64,000 bases of DNA, from NCBI RefSeq assembly GCF_019049285.1, contig NZ_JAGMUL010000026.1, forward strand, positions 186,001 to 250,000, in the 5' to 3' direction. Under the pieces are notes generated by a model that searched no databases, was not told the DNA's origin, and was given only the letters and a program-made list of their open reading frames with translations. The stretch is from Streptomyces sp. AC550_RSS872 (GTDB taxonomy: Bacteria > Actinomycetota > Actinomycetes > Streptomycetales > Streptomycetaceae). The translations under genes and the position numbers were made by a program. This document shows positions 7,542 to 16,312 of the stretch, piece by piece; positions within the stretch are counted from its first letter, which is position 1, and each line of letters starts with the position of its first letter.

Positions 7542-9593
7542 ATGCCCGAAGTCAATCGCCGCAGATTCCTCCAACTCGCGGGCGCGACCACGGCGTTCAC
7601 GACTCTGTCGAGCAGCATCCAGCGGGCCGCCGCCATCCCCGCCAACCACCGCACGGGGTCGATCGAGGATGTCGAGCACATCGTCGTCCTGATGCAGGAG
7701 AACCGTTCCTTCGACCACTACTTCGGCAAGCTGCGCGGCGTCCGCGGCTTCGGTGACCCCCGCCCGGTGAAGCGCGACGACGGCAAGCCGATCTGGCACC
7801 AGTCGAACGGCAGCAAGGACATCCTGCCGTTCCACCCGGACGCCGACGACCTGGGCATGCAGTTCCTGGAGGGCCTGCCGCACGGCTGGACCGACGGCCA
7901 GCAGGCCTACAACGGCGGCAAGTACGACAAGTGGATCCCCGCCAAGGGCACCACGACCATGGCGTACCTGACCCGCGAGGACATCCCCTTCCACTACGCC
8001 CTCGCCGACGCCTTCACCGTCTGTGACGCCTACCACTGCTCCTTCATCGGCTCGACCGACCCGAACCGCTACTACATGTGGACGGGTTACACGGGCAACG
8101 ACGGCCAGGGCGGTGGCCCGGTCCTCGGCAACGACGAGCTCGGCTACGGCTGGACGACCTACCCCGAGCGCCTTGAGCAGGCGGGCGTCTCCTGGAAGAT
8201 CTACCAGGACATCGGCGACGGCCTTGACGCCAAGGGCTCCTGGGGCTGGATCGAGGACGCCTACCGCGGCAACTACGGCGACAACTCGCTCCTGTACTTC
8301 AACAAGTACCGCGACGCGGGGCCCGGCGACCCCTGGTACGACAAGGCCCGCACCGGCACCGACGCCAAGAGCGGTGAAGGCTACTTCGAACGGCTGAAGG
8401 CCGACGTCAAGGCCGGCAAGCTGCCGCAGATCTCCTGGATCGCCGCCCCCGAGGCCTTCTCCGAGCACTCCAACTGGCCGTCCAACTACGGCGCCTGGTA
8501 CATCGCCCAGGTCCTGGACGCCCTCACCGCCAACCCGGAGGTCTGGTCGAAGACGGCCCTGTTCATCACCTACGACGAGAACGACGGCTTCTTCGACCAC
8601 GTCGTGCCGCCGCTCCCGCCGAAGGACGCCTCCCGGGGCAAGTCCACCGTCGACGTCTCGCTCGACCTCTACAAGGGCGACAGCAACCGCCCGGCCGGCC
8701 CCTACGGCCTCGGCCCGCGCGTGCCGATGCTGGTCGTCTCACCGTGGAGCAAGGGCGGTTACGTCAACTCCGAGACCTTCGACCACACCTCGATCCTGCG
8801 GTTCATGGAGCGCCGCTTCGGGGTGCAGGAGACCAACATCTCCCCTTGGCGCCGGGCCGTCTGCGGCGACCTGACCTCGGCCTTCGACTTCTCCCGCAAG
8901 GACAGCCGCCCGGCCGCCCTGCCGGGGACGGACGAGTACGAGCCGCAGGACCGCGAGCGCCACCCCGACTACAAGCCGACCCCGCCGGCCGACCCGGACA
9001 TGCCCCGCCAGGAGCGCGGTCTGCGCCCGACCCGGCCGCTCAAGTACGCCCCGCACGTGGACGGTTCCGTCGACGCCGCGGCCGGCAGGTTCACACTCAC
9101 CTTCGCCTCCGGCGCCAAGGCCGGTGCCGCCTTCCACGTCACCTCCGGCAACCGCACCGACGGCCCCTGGACGTACACCACCGAGGCCGGCAAGAGCATC
9201 GCGGACACCTGGAACTCGGCGTACTCGAACGGCTCGTACGACCTGACCGTGCACGGCCCCGGCGGCTTCGTGCGCTGGTTCAAGGGCTCGAACAGCGCGG
9301 CCGGCCCCGAGGTCACCGCCCGGCACACCGGCGACGACATCGAGCTGACCTTCACCAACAAGGGAGCGGCGAGCGTCCGCCTGAAGATCGCCAACGGGTA
9401 CGGCGGTCGCGCCACCACGGTGACCGTGCGGCCCGGCGCCACGGTGTGCCGCACGGTCGACCTCGCGGCGAGCCGGCGCTGGTACGACCTGACCGTCACC
9501 GCCGACGCCGCCCCGGTCTTCCTGCGGCGGTTCGCCGGGCACGTCGAGAACGGGCGGCCGGGTGTGAGCGACCCGGCGATCATCACCGAGTAA
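7542..9593 (+). CDS. plcC: Secreted phospholipase C, phosphocholine-specific
   Basis: A 683-aa enzyme of the bacterial non-haemolytic PLC/acid phosphatase superfamily, hydrolysing phosphatidylcholine-type lipids outside the cell. A Tat signal opens it (NRRRFLQLAGATTAF). Catalytic motifs follow: MQENRSFDHYFG at about residue 50, the SSFIGSTDPNRYY-like segment in the first third, and TYDENDGFFDHV near 340. Two C-terminal beta domains (DUF756 type) are visible at about 510-590 and 600-670. Start chosen at ATG 7542 just before the twin-arginine signal; the ATG seven codons upstream is the alternative. It is monocistronic and convergent with the EamA gene. PLCs of this type are often phosphate-controlled, but no PHO box was confirmed. 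Confidence 0.9.
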   Translation: MPEVNRRRFLQLAGATTAFTTLSSSIQRAAAIPANHRTGSIEDVEHIVVLMQENRSFDHYFGKLRGVRGFGDPRPVKRDDGKPIWHQSNGSKDILPFHPDADDLGMQFLEGLPHGWTDGQQAYNGGKYDKWIPAKGTTTMAYLTREDIPFHYALADAFTVCDAYHCSFIGSTDPNRYYMWTGYTGNDGQGGGPVLGNDELGYGWTTYPERLEQAGVSWKIYQDIGDGLDAKGSWGWIEDAYRGNYGDNSLLYFNKYRDAGPGDPWYDKARTGTDAKSGEGYFERLKADVKAGKLPQISWIAAPEAFSEHSNWPSNYGAWYIAQVLDALTANPEVWSKTALFITYDENDGFFDHVVPPLPPKDASRGKSTVDVSLDLYKGDSNRPAGPYGLGPRVPMLVVSPWSKGGYVNSETFDHTSILRFMERRFGVQETNISPWRRAVCGDLTSAFDFSRKDSRPAALPGTDEYEPQDRERHPDYKPTPPADPDMPRQERGLRPTRPLKYAPHVDGSVDAAAGRFTLTFASGAKAGAAFHVTSGNRTDGPWTYTTEAGKSIADTWNSAYSNGSYDLTVHGPGGFVRWFKGSNSAAGPEVTARHTGDDIELTFTNKGAASVRLKIANGYGGRATTVTVRPGATVCRTVDLAASRRWYDLTVTADAAPVFLRRFAGHVENGRPGVSDPAIITE

Positions 9594-9612
9594 CCCGGAC
9601 AGGGGCCGTTGC

Positions 9613-10650
9613 TCAGAGTGGTGTGAGGTGCCTCGGCTGCGGTTGCCGGGGCACCAGCGCCGGTTCCTGTGCGGGGGCGTCTACGGGGGTGCCGCGTCGG
9701 ATTGTTCGTCGGCTGCGGCTGCGGCTGCGGCTGCGGCTGCGTCTGTGGCGTGGTTGGTCGCGCCCACGCGGCCGAGCCGCACATCGATACGGCCCGTGCC
9801 CCTTTTCCGGCGTTGCCGTCACGGCGTCCGGTTCGGGAGTCGCCCGGCTGAGCAGCACCACGCCCCATGACGCCAGGCCCGCCCCGGCCGGCGCGAGGAG
9901 CACCCCTTCTGCGCCGCCCTGCAACCGCTCGCCGAGCAGGAGGAGCCCGATCACCGCGGCCGCCATGGGGTTCGCCAGCGTCACCATCGCCAGCGGAGCG
10001 CCGAGGCCGCCCTGGTAGGCGGTCTGCGACAGCAGCAGCCCGCTCACCGCGAGGGCCGCGACCAGCAGCGCCACCCCGGTCACCTGCGGGCTGAGCAGCG
10101 GGGCGGAGTGGTCCGTCATGGCCACGGTCACGGTCTGCGTGAGCGCCGAGCCCACCCCGGAGGCGAGACCGGACGCGGTGGCGTGCCGCAGCCCCGGCCG
10201 GGCGCCCGGCCGCGACAGCATGCCGATCAGCGCCACGGTCACGGCCGCGACCGCCACCGCCTCGGACGTGCTCAGCACCTCCTCGGGGGCCGGCCCGGAC
10301 GCCGTGACGAGGATCGCCGTCAGACCGGTGAGCGTCAGCGCCGTGCCGCGCCACTCGACCGCGCTGACCCGCCGCCCGGCGATCCGCGCGCCCAGCGGCA
10401 CCGCGGCCACCAGGGTGAGCGCGCCGAGCGGCTGCACCACGGTCAGCGGACCGTACTTCAGGGCCACGACGTGCAGCAGCGCGCCCGAGCCGTTGAGGAG
10501 GACGGCCCCCCACCAGGCGCCGGACCGCAGCAGTCGTATCAGGCTCGATCCCGGGGCGCGGGAGGCCAGCCGTTCCTGGGCCACGGCCGCCGCGGCGTAG
10601 GCGACCGCGGAGAACAGGGACAGGACGACGGCGATCAGGGTGGCATTCAC
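9613..10650 (-). CDS. EamA/DMT-superfamily membrane protein with Arg-Ser-rich tail
   Basis: A 345-aa integral membrane protein with about nine or ten hydrophobic helices in the drug/metabolite transporter pattern (for example LTVVQPLGALTLVAAVPLG and APLAMVTLANPMAAAVIG). The GTG start overlaps the PAP2 stop (GTGA). Odd feature: after about residue 285 the protein ends in a hydrophilic Arg/Ser tail (RSRSRSRSRSRR) encoded by a run of GGCTGC hexamers at about 9713-9750, so part of the tail looks like a repeat expansion. Substrate unknown. Coupling to a membrane phosphatase suggests lipid or polyprenyl-phosphate transport, which is inference. Confidence 0.75.
   Translation of the reverse strand: MNATLIAVVLSLFSAVAYAAAAVAQERLASRAPGSSLIRLLRSGAWWGAVLLNGSGALLHVVALKYGPLTVVQPLGALTLVAAVPLGARIAGRRVSAVEWRGTALTLTGLTAILVTASGPAPEEVLSTSEAVAVAAVTVALIGMLSRPGARPGLRHATASGLASGVGSALTQTVTVAMTDHSAPLLSPQVTGVALLVAALAVSGLLLSQTAYQGGLGAPLAMVTLANPMAAAVIGLLLLGERLQGGAEGVLLAPAGAGLASWGVVLLSRATPEPDAVTATPEKGHGPYRCAARPRGRDQPRHRRSRSRSRSRSRRTIRRGTPVDAPAQEPALVPRQPQPRHLTPL
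9713..9752. repeat. GGCTGC hexanucleotide repeat inside the EamA gene
   Basis: About five tandem copies of GGCTGC near the 3' end of the membrane protein gene, read on the minus strand as alternating Arg and Ser codons. Slippage here would change the tail length by two residues per unit without shifting frame. Confidence 0.8.
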
Positions 10651-11465
10651 CGGCCCGCTCCCACAATTACGGATTCCTCGTCGGAGACCGCGTCCCGGGC
10701 CGCCGGCGCGGGCTTGCGGGTGCCGTGTCCGGCCGTGGTCGCCGTGCGCCGCGGCAGCTTGATCACGGCGAGCGCGATGCCGAGCATGGCCGTCGCCGCG
10801 ACCGCGTCGAGCCAGTAGTGGTTGGCCGTGCCCACGATGACCAGCAGCGTGGCCAGCGGGTGCAGCAGCCACAGCCAACGCCGGCGGGAGCGGGTCGCCA
10901 CGATCAGGCCGATCGCCACCATCAGGGCCCAGCCGAAGTGCAGTGAGGGCATCGCCGCGAACTGGTTCGAGAGGTGGTCGGTCCGGGGCGAGCCGTACAC
11001 GGAGGGGCCGTAGACCTGGCCGGTGTCGATCAGGCCGGTCGCGGCGAGCATGCGGGGCGGGGCCAGCGGGAACGTCAGGTGGACCACCAGGGCGGTGGCG
11101 GTGACGGCGGCGAGGACACGGCGGGCCCGGACGTAGTGGGTGGGCCGGCGCAGGTACATCCAGACCAGGAAGGCCGCGGTGGCCGGGAAGTGCACGGCCG
11201 CGTAGTAGGTGTTCGCGATGTGTACGAGCGTGTCGCCGTGCAGCAGCAGATGCTGCACCGAGCCCTCGCCGGGCAGATGGACGGCTCGTTCCAGGTCCCA
11301 CACGCGGTCCGCGTTGCGGAACGCCTCGCCGGTGTGGCCCGTGGCCAGCTGCCGCCCGAACTTGTAGACGAGGAAGAGCCCTGCGACGAGCAGGAGCTCC
11401 CGGACGAGCGGAGGCCGCGCTATCGCGTCGGTCTCCGCCTGAGCAGGCTCGGTGCGGCCATTCAT
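10647..11465 (-). CDS. PAP2-superfamily membrane phosphatase
   Basis: A 272-aa polytopic protein of the PAP2/inositolphosphotransferase-like type. Seen: a Lys/Gly/Arg segment VYKFGRQLATG, several hydrophobic helices, PSLHFGWALMVAIG (PSxH, phosphatase motif 2) and GTANHYWLDAVAA (SRxxxxxHxxxD-like motif 3, with His and Asp conserved). Such enzymes dephosphorylate lipid or polyprenyl phosphates at the outer membrane face. ATG 11465 is preceded by GGGGGAAA. It is the first gene of a two-gene unit with the EamA protein, divergent from a TetR regulator. The intergenic region is filled with 16-bp repeats, so TetR control of this unit is likely. Confidence 0.8.
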   Translation of the reverse strand: MNGRTEPAQAETDAIARPPLVRELLLVAGLFLVYKFGRQLATGHTGEAFRNADRVWDLERAVHLPGEGSVQHLLLHGDTLVHIANTYYAAVHFPATAAFLVWMYLRRPTHYVRARRVLAAVTATALVVHLTFPLAPPRMLAATGLIDTGQVYGPSVYGSPRTDHLSNQFAAMPSLHFGWALMVAIGLIVATRSRRRWLWLLHPLATLLVIVGTANHYWLDAVAATAMLGIALAVIKLPRRTATTAGHGTRKPAPAARDAVSDEESVIVGAGR

Positions 11466-11520
11466 TTTCCCCCGGCCCTTTCGCCGAACGGTGGGTGGTG
11501 CTGGGTGGTACCCGGCGAAC

Positions 11521-11632
11521 TCATCGATACGGAAGCGTACCGAAACGTCCATGTACCGAAACGCTGCTGTTCCGATACGCCACTGTACCGATACGTCAGC
11601 GTTCCGGTACAGTGGCGTATCGATAGACGTAC
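11521..11632. promoter_or_regulatory. Array of seven 16-bp repeats, probable TetR operator array
   Basis: Starting at 11521, 11537, 11553, 11569, 11585, 11601 and 11617 there are seven units with an exact 16-bp period. Consensus is GTACCGATACG plus five variable bases; the first and last units are weakest. The motif has dyad symmetry, so units 5 and 6 form a 26-bp palindrome (GTACCGATACG-TCAG-CGTTCCGGTAC, 11585-11610). The array fills the divergent region between the PAP2 and TetR genes and must cover both promoters. Binding by the adjacent TetR protein is inferred from position. Confidence 0.7.
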
Positions 11633-11660
11633 GACACGCTGGAAGTGAGGAGAAGAGCCG

Positions 11661-12275
11661 ATGACGTCGCAGGCCGCGGACGGACCGGAGACGGTCGTCG
11701 CCTCGCGCCGCTCCAAGATCACGCCCGAGCGTGAGCAGGAGTTCTTCGACGCCGTGCTCGAACAGATCCGCGCGTGCGGTTACGACGCCGTCACCATGGA
11801 GGGCGTGGCCAGCAGCACCCGGTGCAGCAAGTCCACGCTGTACCGGCAGTGGAAGACGAAGCCCCAGTTCGTGGCGGCGGCCCTGCGCGCCAGCCGGCTC
11901 ACGCGCTTCGAAGGCATCGACAGCGGCACGCTCGCCGGTGATCTGCGCGAGGCGGCGCGGGCCGCGGGGGCGTGGTCCGGCAAGGACACGCGGCTGTTCC
12001 AGGCGCTGGGGCATGCCGTGATGGAGGACCCGGAACTCAAGTGCGCGCTGCGCGAGGCGCTCATCGACCCCGAGATCGATGCGCTGCGGCAGATCCTTCG
12101 GCGGGGGGTGGAGCGCGGGGAGGTCACCGCCGGCCACCCCGCCCTGGAGTACGTCCCCGCCCAGATCTTCGGCGTGCTGCGGGCCCGCCCCGTGCTGGAG
12201 GGCGAGGACGCCGACCCCGACTATCTCGTCCGGTTCGTGGAGGCCGCCGTGCTGCCCGCACTGGGCCTCACCTGA
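11661..12275 (+). CDS. TetR-family transcriptional regulator
   Basis: A 204-aa regulator with the TetR helix-turn-helix at about residues 27-70 (DAVTMEGVASSTRCSKSTLY) and a C-terminal ligand domain of the TetR_C_11/C_16 kind, unassigned in detail. The ATG at 11661 has GAGGAG about ten bases upstream. It is divergent from the PAP2-EamA pair and lies 29 bp from the end of the 16-bp repeat array, so autoregulation and repression of the membrane genes are likely. Ligand unknown. A perfect hairpin follows the gene. Confidence 0.85.
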   Translation: MTSQAADGPETVVASRRSKITPEREQEFFDAVLEQIRACGYDAVTMEGVASSTRCSKSTLYRQWKTKPQFVAAALRASRLTRFEGIDSGTLAGDLREAARAAGAWSGKDTRLFQALGHAVMEDPELKCALREALIDPEIDALRQILRRGVERGEVTAGHPALEYVPAQIFGVLRARPVLEGEDADPDYLVRFVEAAVLPALGLT

Positions 12276-12357
12276 GACTCAGGACGCCGTCCACGGGATG
12301 ACTGGACGGTGACCTGATCCGCGCCGCACCGTGGGGACGGGGGCGGCGCGCACCCCC

Positions 12358-12404
12358 CGGCCGGGTGGGGTTCCTCTTGAGCGGAGGGGCGCCCCACCCG
12401 GCCG
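12358..12404. terminator. Stem-loop terminator between convergent genes
   Basis: A perfect 13-bp stem, CGGCCGGGTGGGG paired with CCCCACCCGGCCG, flanks a 21-nt loop. It lies between the convergent TetR and DUF2510 genes. There is no T-run, as is usual for Streptomyces terminators, and it could act in both directions. Confidence 0.6.
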
Positions 12405-12426
12405 CGTCATTGCCGGACGCCGGGCA

Positions 12427-13383
12427 TCAGACGTCCTGGCCGTTGCCGCCGCCCGTGGAGACCTTGATGCCCTTGGCTATCTCGTCGAGGACGGACTGGC
12501 CCTCGCTGACGTCGACGCCGAGGCGGACCACGACGATCTGCCGCTCGCTCACAGGCGAGGGGAAGGCCAGCGACTCCACGTAGCCGTCGGACCCCTTGCT
12601 CGTGACGGCCTTCCAGCGCACGAGATAGCCCTTCTGCCCGGCCACGGTCACCGCCTTGGAGGCCAGCACCTCGTGCGAGGTGATCTCGCCGTACCCCTTG
12701 CCGTAGGACTCCTCGGCGTTCGCCTCGATGTCAGCCTTGGCGACCTCCTCGGGGGTGTCGCCCTTGGTGCGGAGCGCGAGCGCAGGGGCCGAGTAGGCGC
12801 CGCCCTTCATACAGGTCTGGGAGGTGTCCGAGGGGCACTTGTACGTCTCGTCCGACCCGACGTGCGCACCCCAGTTGGTCTCCTGGCCGTACCAGTCGTC
12901 CGGGATGGGCAGACTGATCCCGCTCACCTCGTCGGTCACCGACCCGCTGTCCACCTTCGGCGCCTCGGACTGATCGGGCGAGGGCGACGCCCCACCGGAA
13001 CCGCCGTCCCCGCCGCCGTTGCCTCCCCCGGGCCCGTCCTGACCTCGTTGCCGGGAGTTGGCGCTGCCGCCGCCCGAGCCGTCGTCGGCGGTCAGCGCGT
13101 ACACGCCGACGCCGATGCTCGCGAGGACGACCGCGGCAACCCCCACGGCTATGCCGGTGCGCAGCCCACGCCGCCCGCCCGACTGCAACTGGCCGGGATA
13201 GCCCGGATGCACCGGATACGCCCCACCGGCCGCCAACTGCTCCGGAGGCCCCCATACGTCCGCCGGCCCCGCGGGCCGGACCTGATCCGTCCATGCCTTG
13301 CCGTCCCACCAGCGCTCGGTGGGCGGACCGTCACTTTTCTGCCCCGGGTCGGGGTACCAGCCGGGAGGAGTCACCTGCGTCAT
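12427..13383 (-). CDS. DUF2510-domain single-pass membrane protein
   Basis: A 318-aa protein. The N-terminus has the short DUF2510 motif (PPGWYPDPGQ, then RWWDGKAWTDQV). A Pro/Gly-rich linker follows, one membrane helix at about 80-100 (GIAVGVAAVVLASIGVGVYAL), a Gly/Ser/Pro-rich low-complexity linker with GGGNGGGDGGSGG, and an extracellular domain of about 180 aa with two Cys (KCPSDTSQTC) likely to form a disulfide. ATG at 13383. DUF2510 proteins are abundant in actinobacteria and mostly of unknown role. It is convergent with the TetR gene. Confidence 0.8.
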   Translation of the reverse strand: MTQVTPPGWYPDPGQKSDGPPTERWWDGKAWTDQVRPAGPADVWGPPEQLAAGGAYPVHPGYPGQLQSGGRRGLRTGIAVGVAAVVLASIGVGVYALTADDGSGGGSANSRQRGQDGPGGGNGGGDGGSGGASPSPDQSEAPKVDSGSVTDEVSGISLPIPDDWYGQETNWGAHVGSDETYKCPSDTSQTCMKGGAYSAPALALRTKGDTPEEVAKADIEANAEESYGKGYGEITSHEVLASKAVTVAGQKGYLVRWKAVTSKGSDGYVESLAFPSPVSERQIVVVRLGVDVSEGQSVLDEIAKGIKVSTGGGNGQDV

Positions 13384-13520
13384 GCGCCCACCGTATGAGG
13401 TGTCGGTGAAAGTCGGATGAGAGGAAGTCAGCCTGTCCGGCGACATTTCAGCCCGTGCGGCGTTCAAGAACGAGGTCACCGCCGTCCCGAGCCCCCACCC
13501 ACCCGCTGGGGGCGATCTTT

Positions 13521-13621
13521 CCAGCCCGTCCGGCGTTTGAGGACGAGGCCCGAAGGACCGGCAGCGGGGGTCTGGGGGCGCGGCCCCCAGGGACGGGACG
13601 GGTAGGGGCGGCGGGGGCGAG
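13521..13621 (+). repeat. Dispersed intergenic repeat, copy A
   Basis: A 101-bp element starting CCAGCCCGTCCGGCGTTTGA and ending in GGGCGGCGGGGGCGAG. It contains a perfect hairpin CTGGGGGC-GCG-GCCCCCAG at 13572-13590. Two more copies lie at 58072-58258 in this window. It sits directly downstream of anmK and probably also acts as its terminator. A degenerate piece is visible at about 13434-13490. Confidence 0.75.
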
Positions 13622-13627
13622 TCAGCA

Positions 13628-14782
13628 TCACCGCAGGACGAGCCGTTCCGGTCGCTCTCCCGCCGGCGGCGGAAGCCGCAGGCCCTCGCGGCCCGGCGTG
13701 ATCGAGCCGAGTACGCGTGCGTGCCGGGCGCCCGTGGCCGAGGGGACGGTGCCGGGCAGGCCATGGGCGGTCAGGAAGCCCAGTACGGCGAAGGCGTACG
13801 CCTCCTTCGCGGCGGCCGGGAGTCCCAGCTCGTCGGAGGTGCGAAGAGGGACCCCGGGCAGGCGCTGCCCGAGCATCGTCATCAGGACCGGGTTGCGGGT
13901 CCCGCCGCCCGAGGCGATCACCTCCGTCGCGCCGGCCGCGCGCACCGCGTCGGCGACCGTGCGTGCCGTGAGCGCGGTCAGCGTGGCGACGACGTCCTCG
14001 GCCGACAGGGTGCCGAACCCGGCCAACGCGTCCCGCAGACGGCCCAGGTGGAACAGCTCCTTGCCGGTCGTCTTGGGCGCGGGCAGCGCGTAGTACGGCT
14101 CCGCCAGCAGCCGCCGTAGCAGCGGTTCATGGACGCTGCCGCGACCGGCCAGCGCCCCGTCCACGTCGTACGCCAGCCGTCCGCCGCTGAACCCCCGCGC
14201 CGCCGCGTCGATCAGCGCACAGCCGGGCCCGGTGTCGAACGCGGTGCCGTCGGGTGCGGTGAGATTGGCGATCCCGCCGATGTTGAGGGCGACGGGTGTG
14301 CCCGGCCGGCCGCGCAGCCACAGCAGGTCGACCAGGCTGACCAGCGGGGCGCCCTGTCCGCCGGCGGCGATGTCACGGGGACGGAAGTCGGCGACCACGG
14401 GCAGCCCGGTCGCCTCGGCGATCCACGCGGGCTGCCCGAGCTGAAGGGTGCCGTACACCTTCCCGTCCTCGGCCCAGTGGTAGACCGTCTGCCCGTGCGA
14501 GGCGGCCAACTCCGCCCGCCCGCCGCACAGTTCACGGTCCGCACGCACGGCGGCCGCCGCGAAGGCCTGCCCGATCCCCGTGTCGAGCCGGCACACCTCC
14601 GCCATCGAGGTCGTCCCCGGCGGCAGTGCAGCCCCGAGCGCCTCCCGCAGCCCCTCGTCGTACGCCTCGCTCACCAGCCCCAGTGGTTCGAGCACCAGGC
14701 TGTCGCCGACGAGGCTCAGATCGGCGGCCGCGGCGTCGATGGCGTCGTACGACGTGCCCGACATCAGGCCGATCACCCGCAT
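13628..14782 (-). CDS. anmK: Anhydro-N-acetylmuramic acid kinase
   Basis: A 384-aa cytoplasmic kinase of the sugar kinase/actin fold that phosphorylates and opens 1,6-anhydro-MurNAc to MurNAc-6-phosphate during cell wall recycling. Seen: N-terminal MRVIGLMSGTSYDAIDAAAA with the family GTSxDG/A motif, SHGQTVYHW at about 95, NIGGIANLT at about 165, DTGPGCALIDA, and ASGGGTRNPVLM near 290. Length is normal for the family. ATG at 14782. The MHS transporter gene upstream ends 32 bp before it, so the two may be cotranscribed. It ends just before a dispersed repeat. Confidence 0.93.
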   Translation of the reverse strand: MRVIGLMSGTSYDAIDAAAADLSLVGDSLVLEPLGLVSEAYDEGLREALGAALPPGTTSMAEVCRLDTGIGQAFAAAAVRADRELCGGRAELAASHGQTVYHWAEDGKVYGTLQLGQPAWIAEATGLPVVADFRPRDIAAGGQGAPLVSLVDLLWLRGRPGTPVALNIGGIANLTAPDGTAFDTGPGCALIDAAARGFSGGRLAYDVDGALAGRGSVHEPLLRRLLAEPYYALPAPKTTGKELFHLGRLRDALAGFGTLSAEDVVATLTALTARTVADAVRAAGATEVIASGGGTRNPVLMTMLGQRLPGVPLRTSDELGLPAAAKEAYAFAVLGFLTAHGLPGTVPSATGARHARVLGSITPGREGLRLPPPAGERPERLVLR

Positions 14783-14814
14783 CCGATCACCTGCATTCGA
14801 TCATCCGCATCCGC

Positions 14815-16098
14815 TCAACCCGCCCTTTCCTTCACTTCTCCGGCCGGAACCGCCGTCAGCGCGAGGACGCTCACCGCGCAGGTCGCGGCCGCGTAGTACG
14901 CGGGGATGTCCACGTTCCCGGTCCGTTCGATCATCTCCGTGATGATGAGCCCGGCACACCCCGAGAACACCGCATTGGACAGGGCGTAGGCGAGCCCCAG
15001 CCCCGTGTAGCGCACGTTCGTCGGGAACAGTTCCGCGAGCATCGCCGGACCCGGCCCCGCCATCAGCCCCACCAACGCGCCCGCACCCCACACCGCCGCA
15101 CCCTTCACGGTGAGGGAAACGCCCGGGTCCTGGAGAAGGTTGAGCAGTGGCACCGCGAGGATCACCGTCAGCACCGCCCCCGCCAGCATCACCGTCCGCC
15201 GCCCGACCCGGTCGCTGAGCCACCCCGCCGGCACGATCGTCATCGCGAAGCCGAGGTTGGCCAGCGCCGTGGCGATCAGCGCCTGCTGGAAGCTCGCGTC
15301 CAGCGTGGACTGGAGGTACGACGGCAGCACGACCAGGAAGGTGTACCCCGCCGCCGCCCACCCCATGATCCGCCCGGCGCCCAGCGCGATCGCCCCGGCG
15401 ACCGCACGCCGGGTCGGCCGCTCCGCCTCCCGCTCCTCGCGGAACGCCGGCGTCTCGTCCAGCCGCAGCCGCAGCCACAGGGCACCCAGCCCCAGCGGCA
15501 ACGTCAGCAGGAACGGCAACCGCCAGCCCCAGTCGCCCAGTTGCCGCTCGGTCAGCACCGTGGCCAGCAGCGCCGCCGCCCCCGCGCCGCCCAGCAGCCC
15601 CAGCGCCACCGTGAACGACTGCCACGACCCGTACAGCCCGCGCCGCCCGGGTGGCGCGAACTCGGTCATCACCGACACCGCGCCGCCGAACTCCCCGCCC
15701 GCCGACAGCCCTTGCAGCACCCGCAGAAACGTCAGCAGCCACGGGGCGAGCGCGCCGACCGTGTCGTACGTGGGCAGTACGCCGATCAGCGTCGTCGCCC
15801 CGGTCATCAGCGTGATCACCAGGATCAGCACGGGACGCCGGCCGATCCGGTCACCGAGCCGGCCGAAGACGGCCGCGCCGACCGGCCGGAAGAAGAACGC
15901 CAGCGCGAACGACGCGTACGTCTTCACCAGCGCCTCGACCTCGCTGCCGCCCTCCGGTGTGAAGAACCGCGCCGCGATGATCGTCGCGAAGTAGCCGTAG
16001 ACACCGAACTCGTACCACTCGATGAGGTTGCCCACCGACCCCGCGACCAGCGCCCTGCGGGACCGGACCGGGACCCGGTCGGGGAAAGTGGACGTCAT
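14815..16098 (-). CDS. MFS transporter, MHS family
   Basis: A 427-aa permease of the same MHS branch as the transporter at 6081-7367. Seen: SVGNLIEWYEFGVYGYFA, DRIGRRPVLI, the signature RVLQGLSAGGEFGGAV and SDRVGRRTVML. ATG 16098 is preceded by AGGAGG. It lies immediately upstream of anmK with a 32-bp gap. Substrate unknown; an organic acid or osmolyte is usual for the branch, and a link to muropeptide recycling would be unusual. Divergent from the STAND ATPase gene. Confidence 0.85.
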   Translation of the reverse strand: MTSTFPDRVPVRSRRALVAGSVGNLIEWYEFGVYGYFATIIAARFFTPEGGSEVEALVKTYASFALAFFFRPVGAAVFGRLGDRIGRRPVLILVITLMTGATTLIGVLPTYDTVGALAPWLLTFLRVLQGLSAGGEFGGAVSVMTEFAPPGRRGLYGSWQSFTVALGLLGGAGAAALLATVLTERQLGDWGWRLPFLLTLPLGLGALWLRLRLDETPAFREEREAERPTRRAVAGAIALGAGRIMGWAAAGYTFLVVLPSYLQSTLDASFQQALIATALANLGFAMTIVPAGWLSDRVGRRTVMLAGAVLTVILAVPLLNLLQDPGVSLTVKGAAVWGAGALVGLMAGPGPAMLAELFPTNVRYTGLGLAYALSNAVFSGCAGLIITEMIERTGNVDIPAYYAAATCAVSVLALTAVPAGEVKERAG

Positions 16099-16312
16099 GC
16101 CCGCGCCTCCTGGTTCACGAATGCCGGTCGTGGGGACGGCTTTTGACTGTTGGTAAGTTACGGCGGTGCAGGTCGCAAGCCCTGCGCGTCGCCCGCGCGC
16201 ACCCGTTGTCACCCGTCACGGCAACAGGTGCCCGGACCCGCCTCCACTTAGGCAATCGGACGACTACGCTCGAGGTCTGTACGTCGTTCGGGCGACTTGG
16301 GGAGGTAGCGGG

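Noticed and set aside
11521..11632. CRISPR array
   Set aside because: Units are 16 bp with only five variable bases, no spacers of 30 bp and no cas genes; an operator array fits better.
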